Source: Planctomycetota bacterium
GTDB taxonomy: Bacteria; Planctomycetota; Phycisphaerae; Phycisphaerales; UBA1924
Reading direction: 5' to 3'
NCBI GenBank assembly: GCA_963204725.1
Contig: CAUJHH010000057.1
Coordinates: 1-32,267 of the forward strand
Length of the DNA: 32,267 bases
Position numbers and translations under genes: made by a program. The notes under the pieces are model-generated. The model was not told the origin of the DNA. It ran no database searches and saw only the letters and a program-made list of their open reading frames with translations. Below are positions 9,393 to 18,209 of the stretch, piece after piece. The first letter of the stretch is position 1, and every line of letters starts with the position of its first letter.

Positions 9393-10280
9393 ATGGCGAC
9401 AGCCCAACTGGAGGCAGGAAGACCCGTGGAATCGACCAAGCGGCCGAGCCGTTCCTACCCGGTCATCGAAGCGATCCGCCGTGGCGAAACCCCGCAGCCG
9501 GTGATCCACGAGTCCGTGCGCTCCGGGCCGCCAATCCTCGAGATCCGCGACTTTTGTCTCTTCTACGGACAGGCCAAAGCGCTCTACGACGTCACCACCC
9601 AGATCTCGAAGGGAAAGGTGACATCGATCATCGGGCCGTCCGGCTGTGGCAAGTCCACGCTGCTCCGCTCGGTGAACCGCCTCAACGACCTTGTCGAAGG
9701 CGTCAAAATCAGCGGCGACATGCTCCTGAATGGCGGCTCGGTCTACGGGCGCGACGTCGACGTCATCGACCTGCGCAAGCGACTCGGCATGGTCTTCCAG
9801 AAACCGAATCCCTTTCCCATGTCCATTTTCGAGAACGTGGTGTACGCCCTTCGAATCGACGGCGAGCGACGTCGGAAGGTGCTCGAAGAGGCGTGCGAGC
9901 GCAGCCTCCGAGGCGCGGCGCTGTGGGACGAAGTGAAGGACCGTTTGACACAGTCTGCACTGGGGCTCTCCGGTGGACAACAGCAGCGGCTCTGCATCGC
10001 GCGGGCGATCGCCGCCGAACCGGAAGTCCTCCTCCTCGACGAGCCGTGCTCAGCCCTCGACCCCATCGCGACGCTCCGAATCGAAGAACTCATCCACGAG
10101 ATCAGCAGCCGATTCACCGTCCTGATCGTCACCCACAACATGCAGCAGGCGACTCGCGTCAGCGACTACACCATGTTCATGTACCTCGGACGCCTGGTGG
10201 AGCACGGCCAGACCGACGATATCTTCCAGAATCCGCGCCTCCGCGAAACCGAGGACTACGTCACCGGCCGGTTCGGATGA
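9393..10280 (+). CDS. pstB: Phosphate ABC transporter ATP-binding protein PstB
   Basis: PstB is the cytoplasmic ATPase that drives high-affinity phosphate import through PstA/PstC. From ATG 9393 the protein has 295 residues. The motifs are Walker [10 protein letters not shown] (81-89), signature LSGGQQQR (192-199), Walker B VLLLDEP (212-218) and the H-loop histidine 248. The ending [10 protein letters not shown] and the [15 protein letters not shown] stretch are diagnostic of PstB among ABC ATPases. About 45 residues precede the usual PstB N-terminus. Two other starts are possible: GTG 9426, which has GGAGG at 9410-9414 (spacing 11), and TTG 9297, which would overlap the previous stop but adds a basic, non-conserved leader. 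No pstS, pstA, pstC or phoU flanks it, so the rest of the transporter must be encoded elsewhere. Confidence 0.93.
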   Translation: MATAQLEAGRPVESTKRPSRSYPVIEAIRRGETPQPVIHESVRSGPPILEIRDFCLFYGQAKALYDVTTQISKGKVTSIIGPSGCGKSTLLRSVNRLNDLVEGVKISGDMLLNGGSVYGRDVDVIDLRKRLGMVFQKPNPFPMSIFENVVYALRIDGERRRKVLEEACERSLRGAALWDEVKDRLTQSALGLSGGQQQRLCIARAIAAEPEVLLLDEPCSALDPIATLRIEELIHEISSRFTVLIVTHNMQQATRVSDYTMFMYLGRLVEHGQTDDIFQNPRLRETEDYVTGRFG

Positions 10281-10358
10281 CCGGATCGGAGCCGCCCGAG
10301 ACACCCCAAGGACAGAGAATCGGGCCAGTCGAACTCGCGGACGGCCGATACATGGGCC

Positions 10359-10364
10359 TACCAT
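10359..10364 (+). promoter_or_regulatory. Candidate -10 element (TACCAT) for sucAB
   Basis: TACCAT followed by CCC lies 67 nt before the sucA ATG. The same TACCATCCC string occurs at 32000 before the MATE gene. No clear -35 is seen. Confidence 0.3.
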
Positions 10365-10431
10365 CCCGGTTCAAGCTGTTGGCGCGCGCCACCCGAACGG
10401 AACCGAGGCGTGCGCGCCGTTGAGGTCCATC

Positions 10432-13335
10432 ATGGCTGGGTCACCCCAAGCGCAGCAATATCAGTCACTTACACCATCTGTAAACGGCTGGAACGCCGAG
10501 TTTCTCGAGGCCGAGTACCAGCGGTTCCGGGCCGATCCGGACGCCGTCCCCTCGGACCTCCGGGCGTTCTTCCAGGGGTTTGATCTGGCCCGAGCCGGGT
10601 CGGATCAACTCGCAACCCCCGGTTCGCCGGGAGCCGCCGCCGTCGGCAGCTTCGAGCACGCCGTCTGGCACCTCGTCCACGCCTACCAGGAACTCGGCCA
10701 CCTTTGCGCAGCGCTCGACCCGTTCGGCCGCCCGAGGGAGCGCCCCGCAGCGCTCGCTCCGGCACAGTGGGGCCTCTCGGAGTCCGATCTTGACCGAGAG
10801 GTCGATGCCTCCATTGTCGGTGCGACCGGCTCCATTCGGCTGCGCGAGGTGATCGATCGCCTCGAGGTCACCTATTGCAGGTCCGTCGGATGCGAGTTCA
10901 TGCACGTGCAGAACCGCGACGAACGAGACTGGCTTATCGATCGCGCATCGCGGAACGGTGGCGGCATCACGCTCACACGCGGCGAGCAGGCCCATGTGCT
11001 CGAGCAACTGACCCGCGCCGAGGCGTTCGAGACGTTCCTCGCCAAGCGATACCCCGGAGAGAAGCGATTCAGCCTCGAAGGCGCCGAGTCGCTCATCCCT
11101 CTGCTGGATCGTCTGCTCGAGCACGGCGCGGACAGAGGCGTCGAGGAAGTCGTCATGGGCATGGCCCATCGAGGACGCCTCAACGTGCTGAACAACATCC
11201 TGGGCAAGACCTACGAGCAGGTCTTCACCGAGTTCGAAGACAACTACGAGGACGGGTTCGCGGATGCATCCGGCGACGTGAAGTACCACCGTGGCTACTC
11301 CGGCGTGCGGACCTTTCGCTCCGGCAAGACGCTGCGCCTCGCCATGGCCAGCAACCCCAGCCACCTCGAAAGCGTCAACCCCGTCGTCGAGGGCCGCACG
11401 CGCGCCAAGCAGCGCCTCCGGAACGACACCGAACGCCGACGCGTCATGCCCGTGCTGATCCACGGCGACGCCGCGATTGCCGGTCAGGGCGTCGTCGCCG
11501 AGTGCCTCAACTACTCGCAACTCGAGGGCTACACCACGGGCGGCACGATCCACGTGGTTGTCAACAACCTCATCGGGTTCACGACCATCCCCGACGACTC
11601 CCGTTCGAGCCGCTATTGCACCGATGTTGCCAAGATGATCGACGCGCCGATCCTGCACGTGAACGGCGAGGACCCGGACGCTGTGTTCAAGGTTGCCGAG
11701 ATCGCGCTCGAGTATCGCCAGGCGTTCCGCAAGGACGTCATCATCGACATGTGGTGCTTCAGAAAGTACGGCCACAACGAGCAGGACGAGCCCTCGTACA
11801 CCCAGCCGATCCTGGCCGCGCTCATCAAGGCCAAGGACAGCACGCTGGCGTCGTATGCGCGCCGACTCCAGGCCGCAGGGGTTATCCAGCAGTCGGACAT
11901 CGACACGATCAACGGCCGCCTCTCCAAGGCGCTCGAGGACGCGCAGGCCGCTGCGAAACAGAAGCCCTCCGACCCCAACATCGACCCGGGCAGCGATCGC
12001 TGGCGGGGCATGACGCAGAAGTACGTGCACGAAACGGTGGACACAAGCGCGTCGATCGAGTCGATCCGCGAGGTCTGCGACGCGCTCGGGCGTTCGCCCG
12101 CCGATTTCAACGTCAATCCCAAGCTCAAGGCGCTCCTCAAGTCGCGTGCCGAGCTCTGGCGATCCAACTCGATCTCCCACGCCGATGGCGAATTGCTCGC
12201 CTTCGGCACGCTCTTGCTCGACGGCCACCACGTTCGGCTCTCCGGTCAGGACAGCAGGCGAGGGACATTCTCCCAACGCCACGCGGTCCTTCGCGATGCC
12301 GTCACGGGCCGACCCTACGAACCGCTCAACGGCATGCGTGAGATCGGCGAGCCCTCCACCGAGAAGCCCGTGGGCAGCCCCGGCACCGACGGACGACCGC
12401 GCCAGGCCCGCTTCCGGGTCTACGACAGCCCGCTCTCAGAGATGTCGGTACTCGGCTTCGAGTACGGCTACTCTCTCGCGGATCCCGGTGTGCTCGTGCT
12501 CTGGGAGGCCCAGTTTGGCGACTTCGTCAACGGCGCCCAGGTCATCATCGATCAGTTTCTCGCGAGCGCGGAGACCAAGTGGGAACGCTGGTCGGGCCTC
12601 GTCATGCTCCTCCCGCACGGCTACGAAGGCGCAGGTCCGGAGCACTCTTCGTGCCGCATCGAGCGCTTTCTCCAGCTCGGGGCCGAGAACAACCTGCAGG
12701 TTGCCGTGCCGACCACCGCCGCCCAGCTCTTCCACCTGCTGCGCCGCCAGGTGAAGCGAACCTTCCGCAAGCCGCTGATCATCGCGACGCCCAAGGCCCA
12801 TCTCCGCAAGGAAACCAGCAGCATCGACGAACTCACAAGCGGTCGATTCTGGGAGATCCTTGACGATCCCGCGTTCACCGCCCGCGGAGGCGATCGCACC
12901 CGCGTTCGTCGCGTCGTTCTCTGCTCCGGCAAGATCGGCCACGAACTGCTCGAGCGTCGCGACGCAACCGGCCGCGATGATGTCGCGATCGTGCGCGTCG
13001 AACAGCTCTATCCGTTCCACGAGCAGCTCGCACGGGAAATCGTCGGTTCCTACGCCGGAGCGACGGAGCACGTCTGGTGCCAGGAAGAGCCCCGCAACAC
13101 GGGCGGCTTCCTCTTCATCAGCGATACCTTCCGCGAGCGACTGCGGATCGAACTGGCCTACATCGGCCGCCGCGCAGCCGCCAGCCCCGCCGTCGGCTCA
13201 AAGAAGGCACACAAGCACGAACAGGAAGAGATCATCTCCCAGGCCGTCGGAGTGCTCGGCGAGCCGAAGGACACTCCAGCCCGCGTCCAGGATTCCTCCA
13301 AGGCGAGCAAGGCCAAGGCCGCCGCCGCCCACTGA
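10432..13335 (+). CDS. sucA: 2-oxoglutarate dehydrogenase E1 component
   Basis: SucA is the thiamine-diphosphate-dependent decarboxylase of the 2-oxoglutarate dehydrogenase complex in the TCA cycle; it passes the succinyl group to the lipoyl arm of E2. From ATG 10432, which has GAGG at 10422-10425 as ribosome-binding site, the protein has 967 residues, close to the family length. An N-terminal FLEAEYQRF...AFFQGF segment matches the E2-binding leader of E1o. The ThDP-binding half contains GMAHRGRLNVL (His246) and HGDAAIAGQG (His344 onward). The C-terminal half contains HGYEGAGPEHSS (729-740), a family hallmark. The C-terminus adds a Lys/Ala-rich tail. A TTG at 10420 is a less likely start. sucB follows after 30 bp, so the two genes are probably co-transcribed. 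Confidence 0.97.
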   Translation: MAGSPQAQQYQSLTPSVNGWNAEFLEAEYQRFRADPDAVPSDLRAFFQGFDLARAGSDQLATPGSPGAAAVGSFEHAVWHLVHAYQELGHLCAALDPFGRPRERPAALAPAQWGLSESDLDREVDASIVGATGSIRLREVIDRLEVTYCRSVGCEFMHVQNRDERDWLIDRASRNGGGITLTRGEQAHVLEQLTRAEAFETFLAKRYPGEKRFSLEGAESLIPLLDRLLEHGADRGVEEVVMGMAHRGRLNVLNNILGKTYEQVFTEFEDNYEDGFADASGDVKYHRGYSGVRTFRSGKTLRLAMASNPSHLESVNPVVEGRTRAKQRLRNDTERRRVMPVLIHGDAAIAGQGVVAECLNYSQLEGYTTGGTIHVVVNNLIGFTTIPDDSRSSRYCTDVAKMIDAPILHVNGEDPDAVFKVAEIALEYRQAFRKDVIIDMWCFRKYGHNEQDEPSYTQPILAALIKAKDSTLASYARRLQAAGVIQQSDIDTINGRLSKALEDAQAAAKQKPSDPNIDPGSDRWRGMTQKYVHETVDTSASIESIREVCDALGRSPADFNVNPKLKALLKSRAELWRSNSISHADGELLAFGTLLLDGHHVRLSGQDSRRGTFSQRHAVLRDAVTGRPYEPLNGMREIGEPSTEKPVGSPGTDGRPRQARFRVYDSPLSEMSVLGFEYGYSLADPGVLVLWEAQFGDFVNGAQVIIDQFLASAETKWERWSGLVMLLPHGYEGAGPEHSSCRIERFLQLGAENNLQVAVPTTAAQLFHLLRRQVKRTFRKPLIIATPKAHLRKETSSIDELTSGRFWEILDDPAFTARGGDRTRVRRVVLCSGKIGHELLERRDATGRDDVAIVRVEQLYPFHEQLAREIVGSYAGATEHVWCQEEPRNTGGFLFISDTFRERLRIELAYIGRRAAASPAVGSKKAHKHEQEEIISQAVGVLGEPKDTPARVQDSSKASKAKAAAAH

Positions 13336-13365
13336 TCCAGCCTTCTCATAGAAGAGACCTCGCTC

Positions 13366-14643
13366 ATGGCCATGGACATTGTCATCCCGAACGTTGGCGA
13401 GTCGGTCGCGTCCGGCGTCATCGCCAAGTGGCTCAAGCCCGACGGCGCGTTTGTCAAGCGAGACGAAGCCGTGCTCGAACTCGAGACAGACAAGGTCAAC
13501 ATGGAGATCGCCGCTCCGGCCGATGGAACGCTCCGCCACGCCGCGAAAGAGGGCGACACCGTGAACGTGGGCTCCGCCGTCGGACGCATCGACGCGAGCG
13601 CCGCGCCCGCCGCCGCACAGGTCTCACGCGCCAGCGAATCGGGTTCCGCGACCGCCGTTGCGGCGCCGCCGGTTGTCGAAAGCAAGCAAGATGCCGGGCA
13701 CGGGTCAAACGGTGATGTCCGCGCGACGCCCCTCGCCAAGAAGGTTGCCGCGGAGCACGGCATCGACATCGCGAAGGTCGCAGGAACCGGCGCCGGCCAT
13801 CGCGTGCGCGAGCAGGACGTCATCGACTTCGTCAAGGGACGCTCGCCCGCCGCCGAGCCCCCGACGCCGGCAGCGCCCGCCGCCGCTTCCGCGACGAAGC
13901 CCGCGCTGCCGACGGGCACTCGCGCCTCCACCATCGAGCGCATGAGCCCCATGCGTCAGCGGATTGCGCAGCGCCTCGTCGAAGCCCAGCACACCGCAGC
14001 CATGCTCACCACCTTCAACGAGGTGGACATGACCAACATCATGAAGCTCCGGGCCCGGTACAAAGAGGGCTTCGAGAAGAAGCACGGCATCGGGCTCGGA
14101 TTCATGTCCTTCTTCGTGAAGGCCACCGCAAACGCGCTCATGGAGTTTCCGACCGTCAACGCCTACATGGTCAAGGACGACCAGGGCCATCCGGCGGTGC
14201 AGAAGCACACGTTCGCCGACATCGCCATCGCCGTCTCCACGCCCAAGGGCCTCGTCGTGCCGGTCCTCCGCAACACCGAACGCATGTCATTCGCCCAGAT
14301 CGAACTCGGCATCAAGGAAGTCGCCACCCGCGCCCGTGAAGGCAAGCTCACGCTCGAGGAGATGCAGGGCGGCACATTCACGATCACCAACGGCGGCGTC
14401 TTCGGCTCGCTCATGTCAACGCCGATCCTCAATTCGCCGCAATCGGCCATCCTCGGTATGCACGCGACGAAGAACCGCGCCGTCGAAGATCCCGATAGGC
14501 CCGGCCAGGTCGCCATCCGCCCCATGATGTATCTCGCGCTGTCCTACGACCACCGAATGGTCGACGGCGAGGGCGCGGTCCGCTTCCTCGTCCGCATCAA
14601 GGACCAGCTCGAAAGCCCCGAGCGAATCCTGCTCGAGGTCTGA
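13366..14643 (+). CDS. sucB: Dihydrolipoyllysine-residue succinyltransferase (E2 of 2-oxoglutarate dehydrogenase)
   Basis: E2 transfers the succinyl group from lipoyl-lysine to CoA and forms the core of the complex. The 425-residue protein has an N-terminal lipoyl domain (about 3-77) with lipoylated Lys43 in ETDKVNME. An Ala-rich linker follows, then a peripheral-subunit-binding domain (about 119-156, beginning [10 protein letters not shown]), another Ala/Pro linker, and a catalytic domain (about 195-425) with the DHRMVDG motif carrying His396 and Asp400. A purine-rich GAAGAGA (13351-13357) precedes the ATG. The pairing with sucA and the opening [10 protein letters not shown] indicate succinyl- rather than acetyltransferase activity. 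The dihydrolipoamide dehydrogenase gene is not in the window. The stop is only 10 bp from the stop of the convergent phosphatase gene, and no terminator hairpin is visible between them. Confidence 0.96.
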   Translation: MAMDIVIPNVGESVASGVIAKWLKPDGAFVKRDEAVLELETDKVNMEIAAPADGTLRHAAKEGDTVNVGSAVGRIDASAAPAAAQVSRASESGSATAVAAPPVVESKQDAGHGSNGDVRATPLAKKVAAEHGIDIAKVAGTGAGHRVREQDVIDFVKGRSPAAEPPTPAAPAAASATKPALPTGTRASTIERMSPMRQRIAQRLVEAQHTAAMLTTFNEVDMTNIMKLRARYKEGFEKKHGIGLGFMSFFVKATANALMEFPTVNAYMVKDDQGHPAVQKHTFADIAIAVSTPKGLVVPVLRNTERMSFAQIELGIKEVATRAREGKLTLEEMQGGTFTITNGGVFGSLMSTPILNSPQSAILGMHATKNRAVEDPDRPGQVAIRPMMYLALSYDHRMVDGEGAVRFLVRIKDQLESPERILLEV

Positions 14644-14653
14644 TGCCCGCCCA

Positions 14654-15163
14654 TCATCGCCTCGCCCGCAGCAGCTCGTCGAGCAGGCCCTCGGTCGAGC
14701 GCAGCAGCATCGCGTACACAAGCTCGAATCCGTCGCCGCGCCCGAGATAGGGGTCCGGCACATCAAGCCCGCTCTCGCTCGCACCCGCCAGCGAAGGGTC
14801 GTACGACCGCATGAGCCGCACACGCTCACGCGGCGCGCCAAGATCAAGAAGATCAGTCCGATTCGACCTGTCCATCGCGACGATCAGATCGAACCGCTCG
14901 AAGTCGGTGCGAGGATCGACCTGCCTCGCGATGCTCGGGACGGGCACGCCGTGGGCCAGTCCGACCGCGATCGTTCGCGGATCCGCCGGCCGCCCCACAT
15001 GCCACGCACCCGTACCCGCCGAGTCCGCCTCGAATCGATCCGACACCCCCAGCCGCGCCGCAAGGTGCACAAAGAGCCCCTCCGCAAGCGGCGAACGGCA
15101 GATATTCCCGAGACAAACGAACAGCACTGCGGTCCGATCGCCCTTTGCTCCGGCTCCGCTCAC
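14654..15163 (-). CDS. Low-molecular-weight protein-tyrosine phosphatase
   Basis: This is a cytoplasmic phosphatase of the LMW-PTP/arsenate-reductase-like superfamily. The 169-residue protein has the C(X)5R loop as CLGNICRS (nucleophile Cys17, Arg23) and the general-acid motif DPY (Asp137-Pro-Tyr139), so all catalytic residues are in place. A DSAGTGAWHVG stretch (48-57) is typical of the family. Its start overlaps the stop of the upstream glycosyltransferase-like gene by 4 bp (ATGA), which points to coupled expression. Bacterial LMW-PTPs often control polysaccharide export by dephosphorylating BY-kinases (the Wzb/Wzc pair), but no BY-kinase is encoded here, so that role is inference. Confidence 0.92.
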   Translation of the reverse strand: MSGAGAKGDRTAVLFVCLGNICRSPLAEGLFVHLAARLGVSDRFEADSAGTGAWHVGRPADPRTIAVGLAHGVPVPSIARQVDPRTDFERFDLIVAMDRSNRTDLLDLGAPRERVRLMRSYDPSLAGASESGLDVPDPYLGRGDGFELVYAMLLRSTEGLLDELLRARR

Positions 15164-16242
15164 GAGAGCGCCTCCATTCTGCCCAGATCGTGCGACGGGC
15201 CAGCCGCCGTATAGGCCTCGACGATCGCTGCTGCCAGTTGATCCTCATGAATCGTCGCGAGCGCAGCTGATCTCGCACGCTCCCCGGTCTGCGCCAGCAG
15301 ACCGCGATTCTCGATCAGATCGGTCAGCCTTCGTGCAATCTGCTTCGTCGTTCCGGCAAGCACCAGGAGCGACTCCGAAAGCGAGCCGGCATAAAGCGGG
15401 GCAGGCGCAGTCTCAAGCGCGGAGATGACAGGGACACGCACGAGGTGCGATCGCCGTATCGCGCGCCCGATCGCTTCCGGCGCGAGCCCTCGTGTGTGCG
15501 GATCGGGCCTCGCAATCGCAACGTCGCAGGCACTCCACGCGTTCGCCGCCCCATCCGGATCGCCGCCCGGCTCCGCACCGTTCTCAACCACGATCACACG
15601 CAGATTCAACCGCGTCATCGCGTGGAACCTCCGCATCCGTGCCACCTGCGCCGCTTCGCGTGGAACAAGCACCGTCAGGCCCAATCCGCCCGCCACGAGG
15701 ATCCCCGCAAAGAACACGAGCCAACGCGCGTTGGTCGCTCCGCGCGGCTCCGCCAGCGCGCCGACCACGCACTCCCGCTCATCGATCCCCATCGCCCGGC
15801 GAAGCGCACTCCGCTCCTGGACGCAACCCACTGCCTCCGCGCCCGCGAGCCCGATTCTCCCTGTGCCGCTCTCAATCTCGTGCCGAAGCAATCGATCCGG
15901 ACCAGCGATGCGAAACGCGCCGCGCCGATCCGGCGCCTCCGATCCAAGACTCAGCACCAGCGGCCAGCGCCTCCCGAACGACATCCGCGCCGCCTCCGCC
16001 CCGCGCCGCGAATAGCAGTGGATCAGCCCCCGCCCGTCGCTCGGCCTCGCCATCCGTCGCAGCGAAACGACCGCGCCCGCGAGCCCCATGCCCGCTAAAG
16101 ACACCATCAGGTGGCGAAAGTGGGGGGTTCTGGCCGCGACCGAGCGGGCGATCGAGCCCGCATCGGCCCGCGCCAGTGTCCCCGGCTCGCGATCGCTCGC
16201 GCTCGGGTCAAGCAAGTGGATGATTGTGGAGCCCGGCTGCAC
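15160..16242 (-). CDS. Glycosyltransferase-like protein (probable GT-B fold)
   Basis: The 360-residue protein begins with GTG at 16242, 9 bp after the stop of the upstream lipoprotein gene. It shows the two-lobed layout of GT-B enzymes. The N-terminal part reads TIIHLLDPS and later GLIHCYSRRGAEAA. The second half opens with LRRAMGIDERECVVGALAEP, then a Rossmann-like segment (WLVFFAGILVAGGLGLTVLVP, about 170-195), and later SACDVAIARPDPHTRG and VPVISA, where nucleotide-sugar-binding residues usually lie. The hydrophobic stretch is more likely a buried strand and helix than a membrane segment. I cannot identify the expected E-x7-E donor-binding motif with confidence, so catalytic activity is uncertain. 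The overlap with the phosphatase gene suggests a shared role in surface glycan synthesis or control. Confidence 0.6.
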   Translation of the reverse strand: MQPGSTIIHLLDPSASDREPGTLARADAGSIARSVAARTPHFRHLMVSLAGMGLAGAVVSLRRMARPSDGRGLIHCYSRRGAEAARMSFGRRWPLVLSLGSEAPDRRGAFRIAGPDRLLRHEIESGTGRIGLAGAEAVGCVQERSALRRAMGIDERECVVGALAEPRGATNARWLVFFAGILVAGGLGLTVLVPREAAQVARMRRFHAMTRLNLRVIVVENGAEPGGDPDGAANAWSACDVAIARPDPHTRGLAPEAIGRAIRRSHLVRVPVISALETAPAPLYAGSLSESLLVLAGTTKQIARRLTDLIENRGLLAQTGERARSAALATIHEDQLAAAIVEAYTAAGPSHDLGRMEALS

Positions 16243-16251
16243 AATGACAGT

Positions 16252-16932
16252 CTACTGACGCCCAGCGCCCTGCGTTCGCTCGTACTCAACGAACAGCTGC
16301 GCCAGGCCCAGCCCCACGAGGCGACCAACGTCCTCCTCCGCGACCCGCAGCTCCGCGGCTGTCTTCGGCACGTCGCTCGTGCGAGGCGGAAACTTCAGAG
16401 AGAGCGGATAGCCCTCTTTCTCGTTCGGCCACACCCGCTTGTCCGCCGTGACATCGATCACCTTCACCCGCAGCAGCGCCTCCGGGGAGTAGCTCTGCCC
16501 ATCGGCGCTCATCGTGAAACCGTCGACAACGGCATAGATCACGATCTCCGCGCCGACCGCCTTGCCGATGTCGACGATCGACAACGCCTGCCCCGCGCGA
16601 TCCACGCTCGCCGCTGAGAGTGCGCCGCGAGTGTCGATCACATCCTCGACGGCCTTCTCGCTCAGAAGCGAGGCCTGTGCCGCTTCGCCGATCGTCTGCC
16701 GCATCGTGCGCCGGGGCAGGCGATTCGCCCGATCGTCCACGAAGACCACCGTCGGCCGCTCTTTCTCGAGTTCATGCTGCGCCGGAACCTTCTCCGGCCC
16801 ATGGATGATGTAGAACGCAGGGGCGACGATGTTGCACCCCGCCAACCACGCGGCGACCAAGGCGATCTGCACGCCGAACACGCACCCAAGCCAGATTCGC
16901 TTCTGTCGAACACCCACTCGTGGCTCCGTCAT
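16252..16932 (-). CDS. Probable lipoprotein, paralogue of the upstream gene; function unknown
   Basis: The 226-residue protein has a long basic N-terminus, a hydrophobic segment at 14-32 and a lipobox LAGC with Cys33. The mature part has an alpha/beta pattern: TVVFVDDRANRLP (about 60-73), a helical segment, VGAEIVIYAVVDGF (about 126-139), LLRVKVIDV and VWPNEKEGYPLSLKFPPRT. The order of these elements parallels the adjacent upstream lipoprotein, so the two look like distant tandem paralogues. The pattern recalls CsgG/LpoB/GNA1162-type periplasmic lipoprotein domains, but that resemblance is by eye only. It lies 7 bp downstream of its paralogue and 9 bp upstream of the glycosyltransferase-like gene, so all are probably one transcript. 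Confidence 0.72.
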   Translation of the reverse strand: MTEPRVGVRQKRIWLGCVFGVQIALVAAWLAGCNIVAPAFYIIHGPEKVPAQHELEKERPTVVFVDDRANRLPRRTMRQTIGEAAQASLLSEKAVEDVIDTRGALSAASVDRAGQALSIVDIGKAVGAEIVIYAVVDGFTMSADGQSYSPEALLRVKVIDVTADKRVWPNEKEGYPLSLKFPPRTSDVPKTAAELRVAEEDVGRLVGLGLAQLFVEYERTQGAGRQ

Positions 16933-16939
16933 ACCTTGA

Positions 16940-17647
16940 TCAATACGGGATCATCGCCGGCTCTTCGTGGTCATAAAACAGCCACGCGGCGCGGCTGACG
17001 AATCGCGATATCAGCACCGAGGCGACCTGCTGCCCCGTGAATTTGTCCTGGTCAACGCCCGTGATGTCCGGAAACGACACGCGAAGCACACGCTGGAACA
17101 CGAACTCATCCGCGAGCGATCCGTCTGCCTCGATCACCGAGATCGTCCCCGCAGCGACGCCCTCCCACAGATAGCGATTGCCAGGATCGTGAAGGCGAAA
17201 CTCGTTCAAGTCCACAACCACCAGCCGATCGACAGTGAGCGTCTTGGCAAGCTCCGAATACGGCCTCGCGGACCAACTCGGATTCTCGTACATGTACCGC
17301 AGCAGCTCTTGCGCCGGAATGCCAGCGGTCGCGCCCGAGTTCTCCCACAGCCGATCGTTGATGCGCGCCGTGATCTCGGTCACCAGGTTGGGATAGTCCA
17401 CCTGGCTCGTGCGATCGGCCGACCCAACAACCGCGAACGACGTGCCGGCGAGCCCGGTGTACTCCGCCTTCACCTTCTTCGGGCGCGACTCTTCGATCCC
17501 CTTGGCCGCGATGGCAGCGACTCCGACCGCCGCACACCCCACGCCAGCCAGGACCACGCCACACAGCACGATCGACACGATCGTCGAGCGATGACTCCGA
17601 ATCCGATGTGCGCTCGCTCGCTTCAAGCCGAATGCTCCATGCCCCAC
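16940..17647 (-). CDS. Probable lipoprotein or exported protein; function unknown
   Basis: The 235-residue protein starts with GTG at 17647. A basic N-region (about 1-21) is followed by a hydrophobic segment and Cys38 in the context LAGVGC. This is an atypical lipobox because position -3 is Gly rather than Leu. The mature domain contains TSFAVVGSADRT, a helical region (YPNLVTEITARINDRLW), LTVDRLVVVDLNEFRLHD and ISVIEADGSLADE, ending VSFPDIT followed by a helix. This layout matches the next gene downstream. A possible theme is an envelope sensor or assembly lipoprotein with a CsgG/LpoB-like fold, but nothing in the sequence proves it. The DUF2752 gene lies 40 bp upstream. Confidence 0.7.
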   Translation of the reverse strand: MGHGAFGLKRASAHRIRSHRSTIVSIVLCGVVLAGVGCAAVGVAAIAAKGIEESRPKKVKAEYTGLAGTSFAVVGSADRTSQVDYPNLVTEITARINDRLWENSGATAGIPAQELLRYMYENPSWSARPYSELAKTLTVDRLVVVDLNEFRLHDPGNRYLWEGVAAGTISVIEADGSLADEFVFQRVLRVSFPDITGVDQDKFTGQQVASVLISRFVSRAAWLFYDHEEPAMIPY

Positions 17648-17687
17648 TCAAGGGTTCAATCGATCCGGACAGCCACTCGATCCGGTT

Positions 17688-18167
17688 TCACCAAGTGAGG
17701 AACTTGTACGCCCACGATACGCCGACCAACACGCCCGCGCTCCACAACCAGCGTCCCTGCAACAGCGCCCGCCCTGCCATCCGTCCGACCGCAGATCCCG
17801 TGGCCGCAACATACAGCGACAGCCAGAAGAGTGCCGCCGCTCCCAGCGCAAACGCCGCTCCAGCCGGCTGGACGACCACAGAATTGAGGAACTCACCCCG
17901 GACCGCGTGTGCCACCGCCGTCGTCATCCCGCACGTCGGGCATGGCTTGTCGAACCTCATGACCCACGCGCACATCGGCAGCCCCAACTGCACATGCGAG
18001 CCATGACCGGTGCCGGACGGCTCGACTTTCTGCCCGGTCCACAGCAACGCAAAGCACACGAGCGCGCACGCGAGATTCCCGACCCGCTCCCACCAGCCCA
18101 CGGCCGGCGCCAGCCGTCGCGACGCCAGCGACTTGGATCTCAACGAAGTTGCCGAAGGACTATCCAC
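17688..18167 (-). CDS. DUF2752 family inner-membrane protein
   Basis: The 159-residue protein has three predicted membrane segments (about 30-44, 101-122 and 139-156). Between the first two lies the family hallmark KPCPTCGMTTAV, with the CxxC pair Cys76 and Cys79, followed by a helix ending in NSVVVQPAG. DUF2752 proteins are short membrane proteins of unknown function found in many phyla. The CPxCGxT motif suggests a metal- or redox-active pair, but this has not been shown. It starts with GTG at 18167, only 6 nt from a TAGCGT element, and is probably the first gene of the operon that includes the two lipoproteins, the glycosyltransferase-like protein and the phosphatase. Confidence 0.88.
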   Translation of the reverse strand: MDSPSATSLRSKSLASRRLAPAVGWWERVGNLACALVCFALLWTGQKVEPSGTGHGSHVQLGLPMCAWVMRFDKPCPTCGMTTAVAHAVRGEFLNSVVVQPAGAAFALGAAALFWLSLYVAATGSAVGRMAGRALLQGRWLWSAGVLVGVSWAYKFLTW

Positions 18168-18173
18168 GCCCGA

Positions 18174-18179
18174 ACGCTA
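18174..18179 (-). promoter_or_regulatory. Candidate -10 element (TAGCGT) for the DUF2752 operon
   Basis: On the minus strand TAGCGT is followed by 6 nt and then GTG 18167. This is the same close spacing seen for nuoA, the 19695 gene and pstB. The short distance implies a leaderless transcript if the element is used. Confidence 0.35.
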
Positions 18180-18209
18180 GCACCAGGGATCCACCGCGTC
18201 ACAGGCCGC

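Noticed and set aside
10465..12282. 605-codon minus-strand open frame inside sucA
   Set aside because: Antisense shadow of a well-conserved enzyme gene; composition is biased and no motif is seen.
15445..16223. Overlapping plus-strand open frames opposite the glycosyltransferase-like gene
   Set aside because: Arg/Pro/Ser-rich shadow frames without motifs, opposite a minus-strand gene with tight operon spacing.
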